Source of the DNA: Pseudomonadota bacterium
GTDB lineage: Bacteria > Pseudomonadota > Gammaproteobacteria > Xanthomonadales > Xanthomonadaceae
Length of the DNA: 47,861 nucleotides
Direction: 5' to 3'
Assembly (NCBI GenBank): GCA_018242465.1
Contig: JAFEBY010000037.1
Span: 1 to 47,861 of the forward strand
The notes beneath the pieces are model-generated. The model searched no databases, was not told where the DNA came from, and saw only the letters and a program-made list of their open reading frames with translations. A program made the translations under genes and the position numbers. Below are positions 8,801-16,389 of this stretch, one piece after another. Numbering within the stretch: the first letter of the stretch is position 1; each line of letters starts with the position of its first letter.

Positions 8801-9562
8801 GGGCTGTCACCGATCGCGACCCATGATGAAAGCGAAATCCGTCGCGTGCCTGCGCACTTCGACGAAGGCGTCGCCTTCCTTCCCCTGGATGATGCCCGCT
8901 TGTCGCGTTCGCTCGATGAAGTGATCTCGCGTCGTGTCGGCTTCCTCGTCGACTACCAAGACAAGGCTTACGCCGAGCACTACCGCAGCTTCGTCAACAA
9001 CGTCCGCGATTTTGAACATCGCCATGCGCCGGGGTCCACCGTGCTGACCGAGGCCGTCGCCCGCTATCTGTTCAAGCTGATGGCCTACAAAGACGAATAC
9101 GAAGTCGCCCGCCTCTACACCAGCGGTGATTTCCAGCGCCGCATCGCCCAGCAGTTCGAAGGCGACGTCACCCTGAAATTCCATCTCGCGCCGCCGCTGT
9201 TCGCGAAGAAGGACGCCAAGGGTCGCCTGATCAAGAAGCAGTACGGCCCATGGATGATGAAGGCGTTCAAGCAGCTGGCGAAACTGAAACCGCTGCGTGG
9301 CGGGACCTTCGACGTCTTCGGCTATACCGAAGAACGCAAGATGGAACGCAAGCTGATCGCGGACTACCGAGCGACCATCGAGACGCTGCTGAAGACGCTC
9401 GATGCCGGCAACGTCGGCCTCGCCGCCGAAATCGCCAGCGTGCCGGAACACATCCGCGGCTACGGCCACGTCAAGGAAGCGAACTTCGCCAAGGCCAAGG
9501 CGCGCGAAGCGGAATTGCTGAAGGAATGGAACAACCCGTTGCGGGTGGTGCAGGTGGCGTAA
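5870..9562 (+). CDS. Indolepyruvate ferredoxin oxidoreductase, fused alpha-gamma type
   Basis: A 1230-residue single-chain 2-oxoacid:ferredoxin oxidoreductase of the aerobic type that joins the IorA- and IorB-like parts. The N-terminal third is the pyrimidine-binding region (GYRGSPLGGFDLELW, about 67-81). The middle has the TPP-binding core (CSGCPHNTS, GIGCHYMVTW, then GGEGVTWAGQ at about 500). A cysteine-rich Fe-S segment follows at about 660-705 (CEGCGDCGEKSFC, then NCNKDFSCVEGFCPS). The gamma domain starts at GVGGTGVVTIGALLG, about 745. It should oxidatively decarboxylate aryl pyruvates to aryl-acyl-CoA in aromatic amino-acid breakdown. The length matches fused proteobacterial homologues. 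A TAAAAT at 5801-5806 may be a -10 element. The stop is followed one base later by structured repeat copy 3. Confidence 0.93.
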   Translation: MTSTAELSSPESAKGTLTHGVNDRDYTLDDKYVRTEGRIYLSGVQALVRLPMMQHLRDVAAGLNTAGFISGYRGSPLGGFDLELWRASKYLAKNDIRFQPGLNEDLGATMVWGTQQTNLFPGAKVDGVFGMWYGKGPGVDRCGDVFKHANAAGTSKHGGVLALAADDHACRSSTLPHGSEHEFVSAMMPVLNPAGVQDILEMGLLGFAMSRFTGRWVGFKTIAETVESSASVDVNPFAQQILLPGDDEFEMPPGGLNIRWPDPPLDQEMRLHRYAVKAAQAFARVNKLDRVVIDSSNARLGIVTTGKSYLDVLQALEYLGLDTRACADLGIRVYKVAMTWPLEPQGIRAFARGLQDILVVEEKHSFIESQMKELFYNFDGQRPSIVGKFDESGEWILPSTGELTPATIAGVIGKRLQRFHDSEQIRNVLAWMEGKEGELALPRANFPRVPHYCSGCPHNTSTKVPEGSRASAGIGCHYMVTWMDRNTDTFTHMGGEGVTWAGQANFTDTPHIFQNLGDGTYFHSGSLAIRQSIAAGVNITYKILYNDAVAMTGGQPVDGTLTVPQIAHQMLAEGVHTIALVSDDITKWSRQRYLFPKEVEFHDRRQLEAVQEQLRTVKGVSVLIYDQTCATEKRRRRKRGKMVDPNKRVVINSLVCEGCGDCGEKSFCVSVLPKETEFGRKRDIDQSNCNKDFSCVEGFCPSFVTVEGGQLKKGKRANVAHRLEDLPAPQFATDLDKPWNILITGVGGTGVVTIGALLGMAGHLEAKGATVLDQTGLAQKGGAVTTHIRIARTPDDLHAVRIAAGEADLVLGCDMVVVNDYWALSKIRAGRTSVVLNTYEAMPGTFTTRPDMQFPAADIVAAVRTALDGAAPLTIDATELANALMGDAIASNLFILGYAWQKGLVPISFDALMRAVELNGAAVTMNKTAFAWGRLAAVDMPAVIEAAGIVRNAPTRAEATPHKLQMLAATANEGLESGLSPIATHDESEIRRVPAHFDEGVAFLPLDDARLSRSLDEVISRRVGFLVDYQDKAYAEHYRSFVNNVRDFEHRHAPGSTVLTEAVARYLFKLMAYKDEYEVARLYTSGDFQRRIAQQFEGDVTLKFHLAPPLFAKKDAKGRLIKKQYGPWMMKAFKQLAKLKPLRGGTFDVFGYTEERKMERKLIADYRATIETLLKTLDAGNVGLAAEIASVPEHIRGYGHVKEANFAKAKAREAELLKEWNNPLRVVQVA

Positions 9563-9563
9563 C

Positions 9564-9843
9564 AGCATCGCACGCGCTGGCTTGGCGGGAGGCCAGCTCC
9601 GGTGCGTGGGCCGCCGCAAGTACGTCCATGTAGGCTCGTGCGCCGCATCCATGCGGCGCAACGCCCACGCGCCGGACTGGCGCACCCGCCGCCGCGCGCG
9701 TGTTGTTGCTCTCTGAGAGAGAAGCGAAAAGTCCGCCACCGTCAGCGCCTATGCGGTTCGTCTGCAGAGCCGACCGTATGGACGTATTCACGGCGTGTCG
9801 GCGGCTGCAGACAACCGCGATAGGCGCTCAGCCGGGCAATGCT
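9564..9843 (+). repeat. Structured 3' intergenic repeat, copy 3 (both hairpins)
   Basis: This copy fills most of the 323-base gap between the oxidoreductase and the convergent L,D-transpeptidase gene. It starts one base after the stop codon with AGCATCGCACGCGCTGG, as copy 1, and ends in GGGCAATGCT. The left hairpin (9584-9690) has arms CCGGTGCGTGGG and CCCACGCGCCGG and an inner 7-bp stem with loop ATCCAT (9640-9659). The right hairpin (9745-9827) has the perfect pair TCTGCAG/CTGCAGA where copy 1 has TCCGTAT/ATACGGA. No coding sequence or other signal was seen in the gap. Confidence 0.75.
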
Positions 9844-9885
9844 TTCGCGAAGATGCCAAGCCGGCGCGTGCCTTTAGATGCTCGA

Positions 9886-10725
9886 TTACGGTGCAGCAAC
9901 CGCCACGCGTTGTGCGCCACCACCCCGCAACGCACGCGCGGCGGCCACGATCTGCTGGGCGCTGCGACCATCACAGGCGAAGGACTGCCCGTGCTGCAGC
10001 CACGCGGCATCGTTGGCGTAGGAGAACAGCAATTGCTTGCCCTTCATCGTGTCGATCACCCGGCGTGCGATGCCCTGGCTCAACGCCGGGCAGCCATGGC
10101 TGCGGCCGATGCGACCCTTGCTTGCGGCCATTTCCGGATTCACGTACCACGCGCCGTGCATGACGATCGCGCGTGATCGCGCATTGTCGTTGAAGCCGTG
10201 CTCGACACCATCGAGCTTGAGCGAATAGCCATTGTTGCCGATATAAGTCTCGGCCGTCAGGAACAGCCCGAGACTGGTCTGGTGGCTGTTGTCCCGGTTG
10301 GAGAAACGCGTCGCGTAGTTGTCGCCGCTGCCTTGGCCGTGGGCCACCAGTTCGCGGAACAGCAACTGGTCACGGGCGACGTCGAACACCCACAGGCGCT
10401 TGTCGGTCGACGGCCTCGAGTAATCGATCACTGCCAGTTTGGCGTCCTGGTCGACCTCGCCGCTGCGGACCGCGCAGTTGCGTGCTTCCAGCGCCAGCGC
10501 CAGCACGCCGGGATCGGCTTCCGGGGCCAGCATCTCCAGGCGCGCCAGGGTGGCGGCATTGGGGTCGAGCTGGGTGCTTGATGTCTCGGGCTGCGGCTGG
10601 ATCGAGCGCTCCACCCGCGGCACGACAACGGATGACGACGCGGTCGTTCCATGGTCAGGCACAGTGGAGCAGCTCACCAACGTCGAAGCTGCCAGCGAGA
10701 TGAAGACCGCGTGAAGTTTCCTCAT
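9886..10725 (-). CDS. Lipoprotein with murein L,D-transpeptidase-like catalytic domain (PF13645 type)
   Basis: A 279-residue protein starting MRKLHAVFISLAAS, with lipobox LVSC (Cys19), so it is probably a lipid-anchored envelope protein. Residues about 100-260 match the YkuD-related catalytic family: KLAVIDYSRPSTDKRLWVFD, FLTAETYIGNNGYSLKLDG, an IVMHGAWYV histidine and the SHGCPALS motif with the nucleophilic cysteine. It should act on peptidoglycan stem peptides. The frame stays open to 10797, but ATG 10725 gives the signal peptide at the very N-terminus and is preferred. It lies 91 bases downstream of a second, unrelated L,D-transpeptidase on the same strand, so the pair may be co-transcribed. 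The exact reaction, cross-linking or hydrolysis, cannot be read from the sequence. Confidence 0.88.
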   Translation of the reverse strand: MRKLHAVFISLAASTLVSCSTVPDHGTTASSSVVVPRVERSIQPQPETSSTQLDPNAATLARLEMLAPEADPGVLALALEARNCAVRSGEVDQDAKLAVIDYSRPSTDKRLWVFDVARDQLLFRELVAHGQGSGDNYATRFSNRDNSHQTSLGLFLTAETYIGNNGYSLKLDGVEHGFNDNARSRAIVMHGAWYVNPEMAASKGRIGRSHGCPALSQGIARRVIDTMKGKQLLFSYANDAAWLQHGQSFACDGRSAQQIVAAARALRGGGAQRVAVAAP

Positions 10726-10816
10726 GTGCGTGACAATACACGCACAAGCTCTTGATTTGTCTGAATGCGTTACCCGGAACGACTTCCAGACCCGCATTCA
10801 TGCGTTTGGAAACGGC

Positions 10817-11743
10817 TCAGCGCGCGGGCTTGGCCGGGGTCGGGGTCGCCGGAACTTCCTGATTCTTGGCGTTGTCGGCCGGCTTCTGGACTTTCAGGGC
10901 CGGGTCCTCGATCGGGGTTGGCAATGGTTCAGGCACTGTCTCCGTCGCAGGCGGGGCGGCGGCACTCGCATCGGTCGTTGTCGCGCTAGTCATCGAAGCC
11001 TGGTCGGCGTCTTCGGTGTCCGGTTTCGCCTTCTTGCCAGACTTGGCGTCATCCTTCTTCGCCAGTTGCTTCGGCGATGGCAGTACCCCCGCTACAGCAT
11101 CGAGGATCGGCAAGCCGCTGACCGCGTCGATCGGTGCATCCGGTCCCGGGTGCACCAGGTTGTCGAGATCACCGAGTCCGCTGTCCTCGCTGATCACCAC
11201 CCGTGCGCCCAGTTTGGTGATGCCATAGAGCTTCTCGGCGAAGGCGCGCGGCAGGCGTACGCAACCGTGGCTGGCGGGATGGCCAGGCAGGCGGCCGGCA
11301 TGCAACGCGAGCCCGTCCCAGGTGATGCGCTGCATGAACGGCATCGGCGCATCGTCATACAGGTTGGAATGGTGCATCAGCTGCTTTTGCAGGATTTCAT
11401 AGCTGCCCGGCGGGGTATCGCGCCCCTTGATGCCGGTGCTGACGGTGGAGACGGCAATGCGCACGCCATTGCGATACACGTGGATGCGTTGCTCGGGCAG
11501 ACTCACCACCAGGACCACGGGGCCGCTCGGCGAACGTTCCGGTGCCCAGGAAAAACTGCCGGGCTGCAGGATCGCGGCATCGGCATCGATGTCCTGCTGG
11601 GTTGCAGGAACGGGCACGGCGCTGGCCTTGGCCGCCGTCGCCGGTTTCGTCTTCGCCTTCGGTGCTGCCTTCTGGACGTCCGCCTGAACACCGGCAGCAG
11701 CCAGTGCCAACCCGATCGCCAACCACCACGTTCGCATCTTCAT
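10817..11743 (-). CDS. L,D-transpeptidase (YkuD domain) with signal peptide
   Basis: A 308-residue secreted protein. The signal peptide is MKMRTWWLAIGLALAAAGVQA, with probable cleavage at VQA-D. An Ala/Lys/Pro-rich stretch follows, then a YkuD domain at about 70-190 (VVLVVSLPEQRIHVYRNG, STGIKGRDTPPGSYEIL). The catalytic block HAGRLPGHPASHGCVRLP holds the histidine and cysteine nucleophile. The C-terminal 110 residues are low-complexity, rich in Ala, Pro, Thr and Lys, without a recognised domain. The enzyme should form 3-3 peptidoglycan cross-links or attach proteins to stem peptides in the periplasm. ATG 11737, six bases in, has better spacing from GGGGA and may be the true start. It precedes the PF13645-type gene on the same strand. 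Confidence 0.9.
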   Translation of the reverse strand: MKMRTWWLAIGLALAAAGVQADVQKAAPKAKTKPATAAKASAVPVPATQQDIDADAAILQPGSFSWAPERSPSGPVVLVVSLPEQRIHVYRNGVRIAVSTVSTGIKGRDTPPGSYEILQKQLMHHSNLYDDAPMPFMQRITWDGLALHAGRLPGHPASHGCVRLPRAFAEKLYGITKLGARVVISEDSGLGDLDNLVHPGPDAPIDAVSGLPILDAVAGVLPSPKQLAKKDDAKSGKKAKPDTEDADQASMTSATTTDASAAAPPATETVPEPLPTPIEDPALKVQKPADNAKNQEVPATPTPAKPAR

Positions 11744-11854
11744 TTCCCCGGAGATTGCCGTTACCACGGTAGCAGTCCGCGCGTGAATGCCTGATTGAGA
11801 CAGGCTAGACCAACTCCACGCACGGACCGCCTCGGTGGGCCCCTCCGGCCGAGA

Positions 11855-13765
11855 TTACTTCTTCGGCGAGAAGATGTCCGTCAGATAATCCTGAGTGTTG
11901 GGGATGCGCTCCAGGGCCGGGTAACGCAGGCCACCGTGGTAGTCGAGGCTGACGCTGCGGTACTGGTTGAAATCCTTGACCAGCAGGCGAATCGGTGCCT
12001 TGTCGGTCTTGGCGGCCTTGATTGCATCTTCCAGTGCGCCCTTGCTGTATTCGACATCGTTCACCGCAACGATCGTGTTGCCGGTGCCGATGCCGGCGTT
12101 GAAGGCCGGGCCATCCCAGCGCGCTTCGCCAACCTTGCCATCCTTGTCCAGCGCCAGGCCGATCGAATAGACGAAGTCGCCACCACCGCCACCACCGCGA
12201 CGGCCCCCCGCCTTGGCGGCAGCGTTCGGCTCATCCTTGTAGACCAGCTTCCAGCCGGTCGATTCGATCGTGTTGGCGAACGGGACGCGGCCATCGAGGC
12301 GATCACGCAAGTAGCTCGACCAGTCGTAGGGCACGACACTATTGAGGGTGGCGACCACATCCTCGAACTTGTAGAGATTCTGCTTGCGCCATTCGCCGTC
12401 GTTGACGCCGAAGAAGGCCTTGGCGAAATCGTCGAGCGATTTCTGGTTGTTGGTCTTCTGGCGGATGATGGCGTCGGCACCCAGCCAGATCAGCTGGCCG
12501 GCGGAATAGTAGTCCTCGCTCATCTGGTAACCGCGATACGGCTTGGGACGGCGCTGGGCGATGGTCGGATCGTTGGTGGTGTCCTGCACGCTGCGCCACT
12601 GCAGGCCGGGACGATTGTCCTGGTAGGTCGCGACGACCATGGCAAGGGTGTCCCGCGAACGGTCCATCGGGCGCAGGCCGGAACGCGCGGCGAGCACATT
12701 GCCCCAGTACTGGGTCTGGCCTTCGTACACCCACAGCAGCGAATCCTGCATCGGGGTATTGAGGTTGGGCACCCACAGGTCGGCGCCACGGCGGTACTTG
12801 CCGTTCCAGGAATGGGTGTATTCGTGCGGCAGCAGGTCGTAGCTGCCGTCCTTCTCGTTCCAGTCCTTGAAGTAGCCGGTATCGACGCCGTTCTCGCTGG
12901 ATCGCTGGTGTTCCAGTCCATTGCCGGTCAGCTGTTCCGACAGCGAGAACAGCAGGTTGTAGTGATCGTAGTGCTGGGCGCCGTAGAGTTTGAGCGCTTG
13001 GCGCACCAGTTCCTTGTGCTGCTCGAGGTGCTTGGGCTTGGCGATCAGTTGATCCGGTTCATCGGCGACCACGCTCAGGTGCACCGGGACCTTGCTGCCC
13101 GCGGGCGTCAGGTCGTAGTCCTTGGCGTAGCGGCCGGCGAACACCGGCGAATCGACCAGGATGTCGAACGGTTCCTGCTTGTAGGTCACGACGTCGCCGG
13201 CCTTGGATGCGACATCGAGCGCGGTGAACGCGGTCCAACCGGTCGGATATCGGACCTTGGCGACGTAGGGGATGCGAGCGCCGTAGTAGCCGGCCGGATA
13301 CAACAGCACGGTGTTCCACTTGAGGTTGAGCAGCTTCGGCGTCATCTGCGCACCGCCTTCTGCGCTGGTCGCCGGCGACAGGTATTGGTATTCGGCGGTG
13401 ATGCTCGATGCGCCCGCCGGCACGTCGACGTGGAAAGCGTAGACGTTGGCGGGATCGCGCTTCCAGGTCAGGCGCTTGCCATTGGCGGTGAATACGAAGC
13501 CGGCCATCTTGTCGATCGGGCCGCTCGGGCTGTGCTGGCCCGGGATCCACTGCGAATACAGCAGGGTCAGCGTGCCCTGGCTGGCGGGGATGATTTCCTT
13601 GACCTTGAAGATGCGCTGCGAAAGATCGGTGGCGTCGACTTCGATGGTGACGGGGCCACCGGGGAAATCGACGTCCTTGGGCTCGGGGACCGTCTGCGCC
13701 GAAGCGAGGGCGGATGCGAGCGCGAGGGGGAGGATGGCGAGGACGGGCAGGCTGCGACGCAACAT
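11855..13765 (-). CDS. M61-family metallopeptidase with PDZ domain (glycyl aminopeptidase-like)
   Basis: A 636-residue secreted protein with signal peptide MLRRSLPVLAILPLALASALASA. An N-terminal beta domain (about 30-230) is followed by the gluzincin catalytic core. The zinc motif HEYTH is at 314-318 within LLPHEYTHSWNGKYRR, and a downstream helix LLWVYEGQTQYWG (about 345) supplies the third zinc-ligand glutamate. A PDZ-like domain lies at about 510-600 (GLALDKDGKVGEARWDGPAFNAGI). The insertion AGGRRGGGGGG at about 527 is a glycine run that is probably a flexible loop. M61 enzymes such as that of Sphingomonas release N-terminal Gly or Ala. Expected in the periplasm, it may act on peptides or peptidoglycan remnants. 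ATG 13765 has GGAG about 10 bases ahead. Confidence 0.92.
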   Translation of the reverse strand: MLRRSLPVLAILPLALASALASAQTVPEPKDVDFPGGPVTIEVDATDLSQRIFKVKEIIPASQGTLTLLYSQWIPGQHSPSGPIDKMAGFVFTANGKRLTWKRDPANVYAFHVDVPAGASSITAEYQYLSPATSAEGGAQMTPKLLNLKWNTVLLYPAGYYGARIPYVAKVRYPTGWTAFTALDVASKAGDVVTYKQEPFDILVDSPVFAGRYAKDYDLTPAGSKVPVHLSVVADEPDQLIAKPKHLEQHKELVRQALKLYGAQHYDHYNLLFSLSEQLTGNGLEHQRSSENGVDTGYFKDWNEKDGSYDLLPHEYTHSWNGKYRRGADLWVPNLNTPMQDSLLWVYEGQTQYWGNVLAARSGLRPMDRSRDTLAMVVATYQDNRPGLQWRSVQDTTNDPTIAQRRPKPYRGYQMSEDYYSAGQLIWLGADAIIRQKTNNQKSLDDFAKAFFGVNDGEWRKQNLYKFEDVVATLNSVVPYDWSSYLRDRLDGRVPFANTIESTGWKLVYKDEPNAAAKAGGRRGGGGGGDFVYSIGLALDKDGKVGEARWDGPAFNAGIGTGNTIVAVNDVEYSKGALEDAIKAAKTDKAPIRLLVKDFNQYRSVSLDYHGGLRYPALERIPNTQDYLTDIFSPKK

Positions 13766-13798
13766 GGATGAAGTGCTCCGGCTGATAACCCTCCCATC

Positions 13799-15067
13799 CT
13801 ACGCAGCCGTGGCAGTCGCACCCGTGCCGGAAGTCATCGCCTGCGTGCTGCGCCACACCACCACCAGTGCCATCGCCACCAGCAGGGCGGAGAGCAGGAA
13901 GGGCGATCCCGGGATCTGCAGCGGCGTCTTGGGATCGATGAAGTGGGCGAACACCCGGGTGAACAGCAGCGGTCCGATCATCCCGGCAACGCTCTGCAAC
14001 GAGGCCAGCGCACCCTGCAGCCGTCCTTGCTCGTGGGGATCGACCTGGCGCGTCATCACCGACTGCACCACCGGGCCGGCCATGCCCATCAACGCACCGA
14101 TCGGCATCAGCGCAAGGAAGATCCAACCATGCGAGGTGAGGCCGTAACCGGTGAGCGCGACCAGCCCGCACAACGTGCCGAACAACAGTGCGCGGCGTTC
14201 ACCCAGCTTCGGAATGATCTTGCCAACCAGATATCCCTGGACGAGCGCGGTGAGCACGCCGACCAGTCCGAGCACGTAGCCGACTTGCTGTTCATCCCAA
14301 TGGAAGCGGTAATCGACATTGAGGACGAACGTGGCGTTGTAGGCGTACTGTGCCAACGCGAACAGGAAGACCACCAAGGCCAGCGCGGACACCTGCGGGT
14401 AGCGCTTGAGCAACTTCGCCGAACCGATCAGGGCGCCGACCGGATTGGCCTGCTTCCAGTTGGTGGCGACGCGCCTGTCCTTCGGCAACGATTCCGGCAA
14501 TACGAACAGGCCGTAGCAGAAATTGGCGAGCGAGAGGATCGCCGCCGCCCAGAACGGTACGCGCGCGCCCCAATGCGCCAGCGCGCTGCCCAGCGCCGGG
14601 CCGATGACGAAGCCGAGGCCGAACGCCGCACCCATCATTCCGAACGCGGCAGCGCGCTTGTCGAATGGCGTGACATCGGCGATGTAGGCGTTCGCGGTGC
14701 TGAAACTCGCTGAAGTGATGCCGGAAATGATGCGTCCGATGAACAGCAGAGGCAGCGTGTTGACCAACGCCATCAGCATGAAGTCGAGGCCGAGCCCGAG
14801 GTTCGACAGCAGGATGATCGGGCGGCGGCCGAAGTGGTCGGACAATGCGCCCTGTACTGGCGTGAACACGAACTGCATCACCATGAAGGCGGTGCCGAAC
14901 CAGCCACTCCAGCGCGTGGCTTCGATGAAGCTGCCGCCGGCCATGTCCTTGATGATGTGTGGAAGCACCGGGATGATCACGCCGATCGCCAGCACGTCGA
15001 GCATCACGGTGATGAAGATGAAGGCGACGGCGGCGCGGCGCGCCTGCGGTTGTGTGGTTGCGTCCAT
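13799..15067 (-). CDS. MFS transporter, TetA/Bcr-like drug exporter family
   Basis: A 422-residue inner-membrane protein with about 12 hydrophobic segments. The family signature is in loop 2-3 (GALSDHFGRRPIILLSN, about 70-86), with ITSASFSTANAYIADVTP at helix 4-5 as in TetA(A/B)-like antiporters. The substrate is unknown; TetA-like MFS proteins are widespread as housekeeping exporters and resistance cannot be inferred. The start at 15067 (MDATTQPQARRAAVAF) is chosen because the upstream ATG 15100 would overlap the DUF2239 gene by 17 bases. No strong ribosome site is seen at either. It lies 16 bases after the DUF2239 gene and may be co-transcribed with it. Confidence 0.9.
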   Translation of the reverse strand: MDATTQPQARRAAVAFIFITVMLDVLAIGVIIPVLPHIIKDMAGGSFIEATRWSGWFGTAFMVMQFVFTPVQGALSDHFGRRPIILLSNLGLGLDFMLMALVNTLPLLFIGRIISGITSASFSTANAYIADVTPFDKRAAAFGMMGAAFGLGFVIGPALGSALAHWGARVPFWAAAILSLANFCYGLFVLPESLPKDRRVATNWKQANPVGALIGSAKLLKRYPQVSALALVVFLFALAQYAYNATFVLNVDYRFHWDEQQVGYVLGLVGVLTALVQGYLVGKIIPKLGERRALLFGTLCGLVALTGYGLTSHGWIFLALMPIGALMGMAGPVVQSVMTRQVDPHEQGRLQGALASLQSVAGMIGPLLFTRVFAHFIDPKTPLQIPGSPFLLSALLVAMALVVVWRSTQAMTSGTGATATAA

Positions 15068-15083
15068 GTGAGGGCCTTTTGGC

Positions 15084-15680
15084 TCAGTGGTGCAGGGCAT
15101 CGGCCGCCAGCATCAAGGCATGCTCGCGGATGTCATCGGGCCAACCGGCCATGTGCTGTTCGAGTCCGGTGACATCCTGCGCGAACAACGCGCGCGTCGC
15201 TTCCTCGAAGCCAGGCTGGTTGCCGGCCATCGCGTGCATGAAGCGATACGCCGCTTCCTGACAGCCGCGGGCGTGATCGGATTGCGCACGATTGCGGCGC
15301 GCATCCTCGACCAGTTTGCGCAGGGCCACCGATGCACCGCCCGGCTGTGCGTTCAGCCACTGCCAATGGCGCGGCAACAACGTGACTTCGCGTGCGACCA
15401 CGCCCAGGCGCGGACGGCCGCGCCCACGGCGTGCCGGCGTCTCATCCTGTGGCGCCGCGATCGGCGCCTCGCCGCTGAGGCGCTGCATCAGGTCGGACAT
15501 GCTGCCGCGCAGGTCGAGTTCGATCTGGCTGCCATCGCGGTCGTCGAAGACCAACAGCTGGGCGTGGGCGCGGGCGTCGACCGCCTGCTTGGCCTTGATC
15601 GCGACGTGGCGCAATTCGCCGGCGGCGACACGGTGGCCATCAACGAAGGCAGTGCAGCGGGTATGGGGGCTGTAGGACAT
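15084..15680 (-). CDS. DUF2239-family protein of unknown function
   Basis: A 198-residue protein, predicted soluble. Residues 5-60 form a beta-rich N-terminal part (TRCTAFVDGHRVAAG, QLLVFDDRDGSQIELDLRG). A basic linker RRGRGRPRLGV at about 85-95 resembles an AT-hook. It is followed by a helical part (VTLLPRHWQWLNAQPGGAS, AYRFMHAMAGNQPGFEEATRALFA). This matches DUF2239 as I know it, and the RGRGRPRLGV and RHWQWLNAQPGGAS segments are the best-known features of the family. The molecular function is not known; the CopG-like basic linker hints at nucleic-acid contact but this is speculation. ATG 15680 fits the predicted transcript start near 15701, and ATG 15698 is an alternative. Confidence 0.82.
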   Translation of the reverse strand: MSYSPHTRCTAFVDGHRVAAGELRHVAIKAKQAVDARAHAQLLVFDDRDGSQIELDLRGSMSDLMQRLSGEAPIAAPQDETPARRGRGRPRLGVVAREVTLLPRHWQWLNAQPGGASVALRKLVEDARRNRAQSDHARGCQEAAYRFMHAMAGNQPGFEEATRALFAQDVTGLEQHMAGWPDDIREHALMLAADALHH

Positions 15681-15707
15681 GCGCGGATCCGGAAGCATGA
15701 ACCATGC

Positions 15708-15735
15708 ATTATTTATACCCGGATCAAATTGTCAA
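15708..15735 (-). promoter_or_regulatory. Strong sigma-70-type promoter of the DUF2239 gene
   Basis: On the minus strand there is a perfect -35 TTGACA (15730-15735) and, after 16 bases, AATAAT (15708-15713), five of six bases of the -10 consensus. This is the best-matching housekeeping promoter seen in the window. The predicted start is near 15701, directly before a small inverted repeat GCATG-AAC-CATGC (15694-15706) that could be an operator. Confidence 0.65.
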
Positions 15736-15750
15736 GGGTGTCGTCGTTGA

Positions 15751-16356
15751 TCAGCGCCGGCCGGACTGGATGAACCCGAGAAATTCGTTGCGGGTGCGGG
15801 CGTCTTCGCGGAAGGTCCCGAGCATGCTCGACGTCAGCATGCTGACGCCGCGCTTGTGGATGCCACGGGTGGTCATGCACTCGTGCGCGCCTTCCACCAC
15901 GACCGCGACGCCCTGCGGTTGCAGCGCGCGCTGGATGCATTGGGCGATCTGCGCTGTCATCTTTTCCTGCACCTGGAAACGTCGGGCATAGGCCTCGACC
16001 ACGCGCGCGAGCTTGCTGATCCCGACCACGCGCCCCTTCGGCAGGTAGCCGACATGGACGCGACCGATGATCGGCGCCATGTGGTGTTCGCAATGGCTTT
16101 CGTACTCGATGTCGCGCAGGACGATCATCTCGTCGTAGCCCTCGACTTCCTCGAACGTGCGCAACAAGTATTCGTCGGGATCGATGGCATAACCGCTGAA
16201 CCAGTCGCCATAGGCCTTGACCACGCGCTTGGGCGTATCCAGCAAGCCTTCGCGGGCCGGGTCGTCACCGGCCCAGCGCAGCAGGGTGCGCACGGCCGCT
16301 TCGGCATCGGCACGGGCAACGCCGTGGCGGTGGTCGGGAGAGTTGGATTCGTCCAT
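15751..16356 (-). CDS. folE: GTP cyclohydrolase I
   Basis: A 201-residue enzyme that turns GTP into 7,8-dihydroneopterin triphosphate, the first step of folate and tetrahydropterin synthesis. Zinc and catalytic motifs are clear: [21 protein letters not shown] (about 87-107, first zinc Cys and catalytic His) and [10 protein letters not shown] (about 157-166, second zinc Cys). The length is standard for the bacterial type IA enzyme. It is the last gene of the minus-strand recC-recB-recD-AIM24-folE run, 33 bases after the AIM24-like gene. Tetrahydropterin is also the cofactor for the phenylalanine hydroxylase encoded at 37.8 kb. Confidence 0.97.
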   Translation of the reverse strand: MDESNSPDHRHGVARADAEAAVRTLLRWAGDDPAREGLLDTPKRVVKAYGDWFSGYAIDPDEYLLRTFEEVEGYDEMIVLRDIEYESHCEHHMAPIIGRVHVGYLPKGRVVGISKLARVVEAYARRFQVQEKMTAQIAQCIQRALQPQGVAVVVEGAHECMTTRGIHKRGVSMLTSSMLGTFREDARTRNEFLGFIQSGRR

Positions 16357-16389
16357 GCGTGGAATGGTAACGCGCCGGCCGTACCGCGA

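Noticed and set aside
12180-12220. Frameshift or repeat expansion at the glycine run of the M61 gene
   Set aside because: The CCACCGCC-type tract encodes an in-frame Gly loop and the frame is intact on both sides, so it is a simple low-complexity insertion.
13799-15067. Tetracycline resistance gene
   Set aside because: The MFS protein is TetA-like in motif, but many housekeeping exporters share it. There is no mobile context and no TetR gene next to it.
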